This document shows, one piece after another, positions 57,661 through 64,000 of a stretch of 64,000 bases of DNA. The stretch is from contig CAVPZU010000001.1 of assembly GCA_963710355.1 (NCBI GenBank), forward strand, positions 310,001-374,000, read 5' to 3'. Both the position numbers and the translations under genes were made by a program. The notes under the pieces are model-generated. The model was given only the letters and a program-made list of their open reading frames with translations, was not told where the DNA came from and ran no database searches. Position 1 is the stretch's first letter, and each line of letters begins with the position of its first letter. This DNA is from Fen-1359 sp963710355 (GTDB taxonomy: Bacteria; Planctomycetota; Phycisphaerae; Sedimentisphaerales; Anaerobacaceae).

Positions 57661-58552
57661 ATGATAAAGAAAATTATCGAGATTTCGCAGGCAAAGACTT
57701 ATTTATCAGTCCGATATGGCCAATTAATTATTAGGCAGGAGGAGAAGGAATCTATCAAGCACTCCCTGTGAAGATATAGGGATGCTGCTCGTTGACCACA
57801 GGGGAACAACTTACACGCACTCGGTATTTACCGAATTATTAAAATGCGGGGCAGCGATTGTTTTGTGCGGCAGCGACCATCACCCATCAGGAATGCTCTT
57901 ACCTATAGAAAGCAATTCTGTTCAAACCGAGCGGTACAGGTTTCAGATTGAGGCAAAAGAGCCTGTAAAAAAGAAATTATGGCAACAGATTATTCGTGCA
58001 AAAATCAGGCATCAGGCAAAACTCGTTGAAGATGACAAAGATACCTACAAGGCATTGATGGCTTTGAGAGAGCAGGTTCGAAGCGGAGACCCGGATAACA
58101 TTGAGGCTCAGGCGAGCAAAAAGTTCTGGAGAGTCTTTTTGAGAGATAATAGTTTTCATCGCAATATAGATGGCCCGCCTCCGAATAATATGCTCAATTA
58201 CGGTTATATGGTTATGCGGGCAGCGGTAGCGAGGGCTCTTTGCTCAGCAGGATTATTGCCTTCGCTGGGGATTCATCACTGCAATAGATATAATGCGTTT
58301 TGTCTTGCCGATGATTGTATGGAGCCGTTTCGGGGATTTGTAGAGATGAAGGTTCGTGAACTTCATAAAGGCGGTGAGGGGACAAGTGAGCTTAACCAGT
58401 ATGTAAAGGCAAGACTTTTAGAAGTTTTATATGACGAAATAAATGTTTCAGGCTTTAAAAGTCCTTTAATGGTTGCTCTTCACAGAACGGCAGCGTCACT
58501 TGTGCGATGTTTTGCAGGGGAGCAAAAGGAGATTGAATTGCCGGAATTATGA
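57661..58552 (+). CDS. cas1: Cas1 integrase, frameshifted near the N-terminus
   Basis: Cas1 integrates new spacers together with Cas2. ATG 57661 opens MIKKIIEISQAKTYLSVRYG, the type II Cas1 start, but this frame stops at 57769-57771 (TGA). The family sequence continues one frame later as PCEDIGMLLVDHRGTTYTH from about 57764, so a single extra base lies in or near 57757-57766. Downstream the protein is complete: catalytic Glu in NIEAQASKKFWRVF, His in LGIHHCNRYNAF, Asp in CLADDCMEPFRGFVE. An internal ATG at 57782 would give only 256 residues and lacks the N-terminal strands. Either the deposited base is wrong or adaptation is disabled. The stop overlaps the cas2 start (ATGA). Confidence 0.85.
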
Positions 58553-58878
58553 TTTTGAGCGGATACAGAGCGATGTGGATATTTGCGATGTTTGATTTGC
58601 CGACGGACACGGAAAAGGCAAGAAAAGATTATACACATTTCCGAAAAAATCTTTTAAAAGACGGCTTTTCCATGCTACAATACTCGGTGTATGTGAGACA
58701 TTGTGCCAGTGAGGAAAATGCGGATGTCCATTACCGAAGGATACAGAATTTTTTGCCACCGGATGGGGAGATTCGGCTTGTTAACATTACAGATAAGCAG
58801 TTCGAACGAATGCTTACTTTTTGGGGAAAAATGCGGAAACCAGTTCCTCCGCAGCCTCAACAGCTTGAATTATTTTAA
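58549..58878 (+). CDS. cas2: Cas2, spacer-integration subunit
   Basis: A 109-residue Cas2 with the ferredoxin-like fold: the strand WIFAMFDLPTDTEKARKDYTHFRKNLLKDGF carrying the conserved Asp, then MLQYSVYVRHCASEENA and EIRLVNITDKQFERM. Cas2 dimers bridge Cas1 dimers during spacer integration; here it serves the type II-C system. The ATG is within the cas1 stop (ATGA), so translation is coupled. Length is normal. It is the last cas gene; a hairpin and the array follow. Confidence 0.95.
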   Translation: MILSGYRAMWIFAMFDLPTDTEKARKDYTHFRKNLLKDGFSMLQYSVYVRHCASEENADVHYRRIQNFLPPDGEIRLVNITDKQFERMLTFWGKMRKPVPPQPQQLELF

Positions 58879-58884
58879 ATCGAG

Positions 58885-58923
58885 CCGCTCGCAAGTCGTC
58901 ATAAAACAACGACTTGCGAGCGG
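58885..58923. terminator. 15-bp hairpin between cas2 and the array
   Basis: CCGCTCGCAAGTCGT (58885-58899) pairs perfectly with ACGACTTGCGAGCGG (58909-58923) around a nine-base loop. It sits between the convergent cas operon and array transcripts and ends three bases before the first repeat; it lacks a strong T-tract on either side. Confidence 0.65.
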
Positions 58924-58926
58924 CCT

Positions 58927-61900
58927 ATTGTAACTGATCTGCGTCTGAGTGCAAGCCACAACGTTATCCCTTCGAGTTTGGTGATGGTCTTTATTGTAAC
59001 TGATCTGCGTCTGAGTGCAAGCCACAACTCGAATCGGCAGGCAGGCGGGATTGACAAAATTGTAACTGATCTGCGTCTGAGTGCAAGCCACAACTCACCA
59101 GTAGATACCTGTGCCGGTGGGACTATTGTAACTGATCTGCGTCTGAGTGCAAGCCACAACACTGCGGCTTCTGCAACCGGCGGGACAGTTATTGTAACTG
59201 ATCTGCGTCTGAGTGCAAGCCACAACAGAGCCACACTGCATTGACAAGGTAATTTAATTGTAACTGATCTGCGTCTGAGTGCAAGCCACAACTGCACCCC
59301 TCACGGTATCGGTGACGCCTGCATTGTAACTGATCTGCGTCTGAGTGCAAGCCACAACCTTAGCCGTTATTGTAATTTTTCTGCTGCCATTGTAACTGAT
59401 CTGCGTCTGAGTGCAAGCCACAACACCATTTATCTTCATCTATACCAAATAACATATTGTAACTGATCTGCGTCTGAGTGCAAGCCACAACCCGTGGCCG
59501 ATGATGGCCTGTCTTCTCATTATTGTAACTGATCTGCGTCTGAGTGCAAGCCACAACAGGCCGGCACCAGCAACTTCCATTGCACACATTGTAACTGATC
59601 TGCGTCTGAGTGCAAGCCACAACAGAGGACATGGCATAGGCGCATTATATGTATTGTAACTGATCTGCGTCTGAGTGCAAGCCACAACAAACGATGACCC
59701 GGGCAAGATTGACGGATAATTGTAACTGATCTGCGTCTGAGTGCAAGCCACAACCAATTTGATATCGCAGCCGTCTGATTCTGCATTGTAACTGATCTGC
59801 GTCTGAGTGCAAGCCACAACCCCAGGACCTGCCGGAAATAATCGATGTCAATTGTAACTGATCTGCGTCTGAGTGCAAGCCACAACGGATGTGGCGAAGT
59901 GTTCGCAGAGATGATATTGTAACTGATCTGCGTCTGAGTGCAAGCCACAACTCATTTGTGACAGCTCCCTGCACAATCCCTATTGTAACTGATCTGCGTC
60001 TGAGTGCAAGCCACAACTCATGTGTCGCTCCCTGCACAATCTCTGTGATTGTAACTGATCTGCGTCTGAGTGCAAGCCACAACAGCTCGAGCGTCAGGCT
60101 GCTCATATTACTCATTGTAACTGATCTGCGTCTGAGTGCAAGCCACAACCCGTTATCGATGTGTCTGATCCGGATGTTGATTGTAACTGATCTGCGTCTG
60201 AGTGCAAGCCACAACCCACCAGGTTCGGATCTATAATTTTGTTTTATTGTAACTGATCTGCGTCTGAGTGCAAGCCACAACCCAGCCTCTTATCATAGCA
60301 GATTAAGGACAATTGTAACTGATCTGCGTCTGAGTGCAAGCCACAACTCAACGGCTACTATAGCCTTAAAGGTCTATATTGTAACTGATCTGCGTCTGAG
60401 TGCAAGCCACAACAAGTAAAAGAGCATTCAGCGAATCGACTATATTGTAACTGATCTGCGTCTGAGTGCAAGCCACAACATACCATCATAAAGCGGCAAA
60501 GCATCGTTAATTGTAACTGATCTGCGTCTGAGTGCAAGCCACAACTCAATGTGAGAGTAGAATGGAATGACTGAAATTGTAACTGATCTGCGTCTGAGTG
60601 CAAGCCACAACTCTCCATCCCGAAGTTTAAATGTCTTTCGAATTGTAACTGATCTGCGTCTGAGTGCAAGCCACAACTCAATTATGGTATCGCCTTCGAG
60701 AATATCTATTGTAACTGATCTGCGTCTGAGTGCAAGCCACAACTCAAACAGGGTGATATGCAGACCGGAATAGATTGTAACTGATCTGCGTCTGAGTGCA
60801 AGCCACAACCAAAGCCTGCCCTTTAAGATTTCTCATAATATTGTAACTGATCTGCGTCTGAGTGCAAGCCACAACGTATAGGGAACAGTCCTATTGCCCA
60901 CCTTGATTGTAACTGATCTGCGTCTGAGTGCAAGCCACAACACGTAACAATAGGCACATTGGTGTCCGCAATTGTAACTGATCTGCGTCTGAGTGCAAGC
61001 CACAACTGACCATTTAGCTGTAGCTGCGGGAGTAGAATTGTAACTGATCTGCGTCTGAGTGCAAGCCACAACACTAACCATTATACGACAACGTTCATCA
61101 CCATTGTAACTGATCTGCGTCTGAGTGCAAGCCACAACAAAACCCTACCTTCAGTATAAATCGGATTCATTGTAACTGATCTGCGTCTGAGTGCAAGCCA
61201 CAACATTTAATGGGCAGGACAAGTCTTGATATTGATTGTAACTGATCTGCGTCTGAGTGCAAGCCACAACTCGTTGTCGTTGGCTGAGGTAATGGCCTTT
61301 ATTGTAACTGATCTGCGTCTGAGTGCAAGCCACAACGCTATGGAAAGCAATGACGACTTACTCACTATTGTAACTGATCTGCGTCTGAGTGCAAGCCACA
61401 ACCCAGTTGTGACAGTATAAAGTGTTCTGGGTATTGTAACTGATCTGCGTCTGAGTGCAAGCCACAACACAAGAGAATATATCGACGTCGATACGCCGAT
61501 TGTAACTGATCTGCGTCTGAGTGCAAGCCACAACCCAGTTGACATGGTCTATGAATACGCTAAGATTGTAACTGATCTGCGTCTGAGTGCAAGCCACAAC
61601 CCGCTCCATTCGAGGAACGCAAAGGTTCCAATTGTAACTGATCTGCGTCTGAGTGCAAGCCACAACAGGTCGATACGGACGCCAAGGTGATTACGCATTG
61701 TAACTGATCTGCGTCTGAGTGCAAGCCACAACATGGCGAGGCTCGCCAGCGTAAATGTGCAAATTGTAACTGATCTGCGTCTGAGTGCAAGCCACAACAC
61801 GTCCACCTAAGAGACGGAATCGTATTAGATTGTAACTGATCTGCGTCTGAGTGCAAGCCACAACACATAGCATCATTCCCCCGTAGGTTGTGCTATTGTA

Positions 61901-62062
61901 ACTGATCTGCGTCTGAGTGCAAGCCACAACACATAGCATCATTCCCCCGTAGGTTGTGCTATTGTAACTGATCTGCGTCTGAGTGCAAGCCACAACCTCA
62001 GTCCACTGCTGCCGATACTCAAATCGATTGTAACTGATCTGCGTCTGAGTGCAAGCCACAAC
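58927..62062 (-). CRISPR. Type II-C CRISPR array, 48 repeats
   Basis: 48 copies of a 36-base repeat (plus-strand form begins ATTGTAACTGATCTGCGT and ends GCAAGCCACAAC) separated by 47 spacers of 30 bases, a few of 29 or 31. I located every repeat start at 65-67 base intervals from 58927 to 62027; by eye the repeats are identical. crRNA is read from the minus strand, where the repeat begins GTTGTGGC: only this strand pairs with the anti-repeat, and it ends in TACAAT, a -10-like box like that used for repeat-internal crRNA promoters in Neisseria. Spacers at 61865-61894 and 61931-61960 are identical. The 62063 side would be upstream of the transcript. Confidence 0.98.
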
Positions 62063-62482
62063 TATTATTCTCGCTACGAAAACCCGCCGCAATTACAAGT
62101 ATTCTCTGTAAAACAAGTATTTTCACCACAAAGCCCCGAAGAAATCGAATTTCCTATGAAAAAAATGGCTGGATTCGAGGAAAGGAAAAGAGAATCCAGC
62201 CAAACTTCTGAGGAGGAGGGTAAATATCTGATAATCCTGCTGATAAGGCGGCAGCAGCGAAAAAACAATCCCTTTCATCATATTGCGACAGCCTTATGGC
62301 ACAGAAAAGCAAAAACTGTGTCTAAAAAGAAAGAATACAGAAGACCCTACTTCGCTTGTGAAGCTACGCAGGGCAGGCAGCAGCCAATCCGCCTGCGGCG
62401 GAGAAAAAGTGTTGACTGGCGGGAATGGGGATTTAAGATAAACCCTATAGACACATTGTTTAGTTTTAGCAGGAGACTAAAG
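62063..62482. other. Region beyond the array: candidate leader
   Basis: About 420 bases. The first about 90 bases past the last repeat are AT-rich (ACAAGTATTCTCTGTAAAAC) and would be the array leader if transcription runs on the minus strand. Then a 10-bp hairpin (GGCTGGATTC/GAATCCAGCC, 62166-62200) and a family 1 palindrome (62388-62402). The open frame crossing this stretch is an N-terminal artefact of the glycosyltransferase frame. Confidence 0.45.
62388..62402. repeat. Palindrome family 1 copy (intergenic)
   Basis: TCCGCCTGCGGCGGA, a perfect copy, 80 bases before the glycosyltransferase start. Confidence 0.7.
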
Positions 62483-63004
62483 ATGCCATACAATATCAGG
62501 ATTGTAAGCACGTATCCGCCGAGAAGATGCGGAATCGGGACGTTTTCCCGAGACCTTGCGGGGGCGCTGTCGCATTTTACAGGCGAAGTGGGGCATATAA
62601 GGGTGGCGGCAATAGATAATGACCATCTGCCTTACAATATTCCGGTCGATTTGGTGATAGACCAGTATAATCCGGACTCCTGGAAAAACTGTGCCAAGGA
62701 TATTATCGCAAGGGCCAATGAGTCGATCATCCCGACGATTGTTTTACTCCAGCATGAATACGGCCTGGACCCGGATGGACAGGGCCGCGAATCGCAGGGG
62801 ACAAATTTTATTGAAATGGCAAAGGTTTTTGCCGAAAAGGGGCTGACGACCTTTGTATATCTGCATACCGTGCTTGATGAGCCGAACGAACACCAGAAAA
62901 CGGTTCTGCAGGCCCTTGCGCAATACAGTCAGGCCCTGATTGTGACGACCGAAAGCGCAGATCCAGATACTCGAATCAAAGACTTACGGCATAGACCACA
63001 ATAA
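62483..63004 (+). CDS. Family 4 glycosyltransferase, 5' part
   Basis: GT-B glycosyltransferase N-terminal half. ATG 62483 lies behind AGGAGAC and gives MPYNIRIVSTYPPRRCGIGTFSRDL, the usual start of this group (family 4 enzymes with the RxCGIGTFS donor-loop), followed by VLLQHEYGLDPDGQGRE and TTFVYLHTVLDEPNEHQ. The frame fails after VTTESA near 62960, where one G too many is present; the continuation lies at 62961 onward in another frame. It would transfer a sugar from an activated donor in the cytoplasm, likely for surface polysaccharide. Confidence 0.8.
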   Translation: MPYNIRIVSTYPPRRCGIGTFSRDLAGALSHFTGEVGHIRVAAIDNDHLPYNIPVDLVIDQYNPDSWKNCAKDIIARANESIIPTIVLLQHEYGLDPDGQGRESQGTNFIEMAKVFAEKGLTTFVYLHTVLDEPNEHQKTVLQALAQYSQALIVTTESADPDTRIKDLRHRPQ

Positions 63005-63857
63005 ACTCAAGCATATCGACCACGGCATACGGATGCAGCATCCGTCGCAGTATGATAGATTAGCGGTAAAAAAAGAATTGGGGCTGGAAGGCTCATTTCT
63101 TGTTCTTACCCTCGGACTTTTATCGCCGGATAAAGGGATTCAGTACGGCATCAGGGGGTATGGCAGGTTTATGAACGAGTCGTGCAGCGATGGTCAGAGG
63201 CGGCAGATTGTCTATCTGATTGCGGGCCAGTGCCATCCTGAATTATTAAAGAGCGACGGCGGCCTGTTCTTTCGGCAGTTTCAGGATACGATAAAAAAAA
63301 GCCTCGAAGATGCAAAGACAAGATATTGCACCGTTAAGGATTTGAAGGGGCTGGATTTTCAAAACTATGATTGTGTTTTTCTGGATGCATTTCTCGATGA
63401 TAGTTTCCTTCTGAAATTATACGGAGCGGCGAATGTTGTGCTTCTGCCGTATCTTAATATGCAGCAGATTTCCAGCGGCATCCTGGCAGACACTATGGGT
63501 TCGGGAAGGGTGGCCATTGCCACGAAATTCAGGTATGCCCTTGAGCTGATTCACTCCAATCAGATTTGTCCTGCGGGGGTTGTAATTGGAAGACACGCCC
63601 GCGGGATTCTCGTTGACAGCGGCGAGGATTCTGTTGACCAGATAGCCGGGGCTCTTGATTATCTTGTCTTCAATGAGACCAGGAGGCTGCGAATGGAAAA
63701 ACAAGCACACGAGAGGGGCTATCAGATGAGATGGCAGAATACCGCCTGGGCGCTTTTGCAGCACGTTGATTTTGTAAGGGAGGGGGAGGGGATTGTTACC
63801 GGCAGGGGGATAAAGTTCACAAGAGAAAAACCATCGCGGTTCCACAAGACCAGTTAG
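62961..63857 (+). CDS. Family 4 glycosyltransferase, 3' part
   Basis: The C-terminal donor-binding half of the gene that starts at 62483. From 62961 it reads IQILESKTYGIDHNKLKHI, then the GT4 segment FLVLTLGLLSPDKGIQYGI and the C-terminal site VVLLPYLNMQQISSGILADTMGSGRVAIATKF. Removing the G at 62960 joins the halves as ESAIQILESKTYGID, giving a protein of about 473 residues. The first ATG in this frame (63033) is an internal codon and not a real start. Confidence 0.78.
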   Translation: MQILESKTYGIDHNKLKHIDHGIRMQHPSQYDRLAVKKELGLEGSFLVLTLGLLSPDKGIQYGIRGYGRFMNESCSDGQRRQIVYLIAGQCHPELLKSDGGLFFRQFQDTIKKSLEDAKTRYCTVKDLKGLDFQNYDCVFLDAFLDDSFLLKLYGAANVVLLPYLNMQQISSGILADTMGSGRVAIATKFRYALELIHSNQICPAGVVIGRHARGILVDSGEDSVDQIAGALDYLVFNETRRLRMEKQAHERGYQMRWQNTAWALLQHVDFVREGEGIVTGRGIKFTREKPSRFHKTS

Positions 63858-64000
63858 TATTTAGAATACAGTAAACAGCAGTCAGCAGACAGTAGTTTAA
63901 AACTGAAAGTGCAAAGCTAAAAACCATAACCTGTCTGCCACGACGATGCGTTGTCGGCACGGCGGGAAAGTAAAAACGAAATTATTTTCTCACCACTATT
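63858..64000. other. Right end of the window
   Basis: No gene seen in the last 143 bases; a CTGTCTGCCACGACGATG hairpin-poor stretch. The window ends before the next gene. Confidence 0.3.

Noticed and set aside
57764..57790. Programmed frameshift to make Cas1
   Set aside because: No slippery heptamer or following structure is visible, and the same type of break recurs in many unrelated genes, so error or mutation is simpler.
58870..62092. Dozens of open reading frames of 60-210 codons across the array with repeated VTDLRLSASHN or WLALRRRSVTI peptides
   Set aside because: They are translations of the CRISPR repeat in different frames; there is no ribosome-binding site and the spacing follows the 66-base repeat unit.

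Overview
The window reads as a chromosomal segment of a Planctomycetota bacterium, most likely class Phycisphaerae. This is inferred from secreted proteins ending in dockerin-like EF-hand pairs (four loci), the Cys-rich GACC modules at 1674, a VPEP-type PEP-CTERM tail at 14.6 kb, an Hc1-like histone H1 protein, and an outsized sigma factor with an N-terminal helix-turn-helix extension. No rRNA is present. Two tRNAs are: Glu(UUC) and Gly(CCC).

Layout. 0-5.1 kb: flavodoxin, Hc1-like protein, FabZ-like hotdog protein, a HYR/dockerin exoprotein, tRNA-Glu and a 2[4Fe-4S] ferredoxin. 5.2-12.6 kb: a repeat-solenoid exported protein, an intact IS1595-family element with a passenger gene, murJ and rodA. 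12.6-17.7 kb: secreted dockerin-like, PEP-CTERM and beta-helix proteins. 18.2-32.9 kb: a long type IV pilus / type II secretion-like operon (pilB, pilC, major pilin, minor pilins, two tandem PilX-like proteins, pilM, pilN, pilO, a ParA-like ATPase, pilP, pilQ) closed by a strong terminator. 33-44.7 kb: HAD hydrolase, AsmA-like protein, purD, M64 peptidase with dockerin, the sigma factor, an APC permease and a lipoprotein-like hypothetical. 45-49.7 kb: radical SAM/SPASM protein between direct repeats, an IS30 remnant, plsC-cmk, an RsbU-like phosphatase and acylphosphatase. 49.7-54.2 kb: LAB_N protein, ArnT-like transferase, phosphatase-like protein, GT2 and YdjC deacetylase, which look like an Arn-type lipid-glycan modification set. 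54.4-62.1 kb: a complete type II-C CRISPR-Cas locus. 62.5-63.9 kb: a family 4 glycosyltransferase.

The CRISPR locus is the main system. A compact 1003-residue Cas9 with intact RuvC and HNH residues is followed by cas1 (frameshifted), cas2, a 15-bp hairpin and an array of 48 repeats. Just upstream of cas9, on the opposite strand, lies a tracrRNA that can be read directly: an anti-repeat, two hairpins and a terminator-like stem. Its promoter is interleaved with the cas9 promoter on the other strand. The anti-repeat fixes crRNA transcription to the minus strand, against the cas genes.

Two features cut across the whole window. First, at least ten genes (essential murJ and rodA among them) carry single small frameshifts that are repaired by changing one or two bases. 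This points to indel errors in the sequence more than to gene decay. Second, small palindromic elements of two families are scattered between genes and also sit in frame inside genes; one is nested inside the other, which shows that the family can move.
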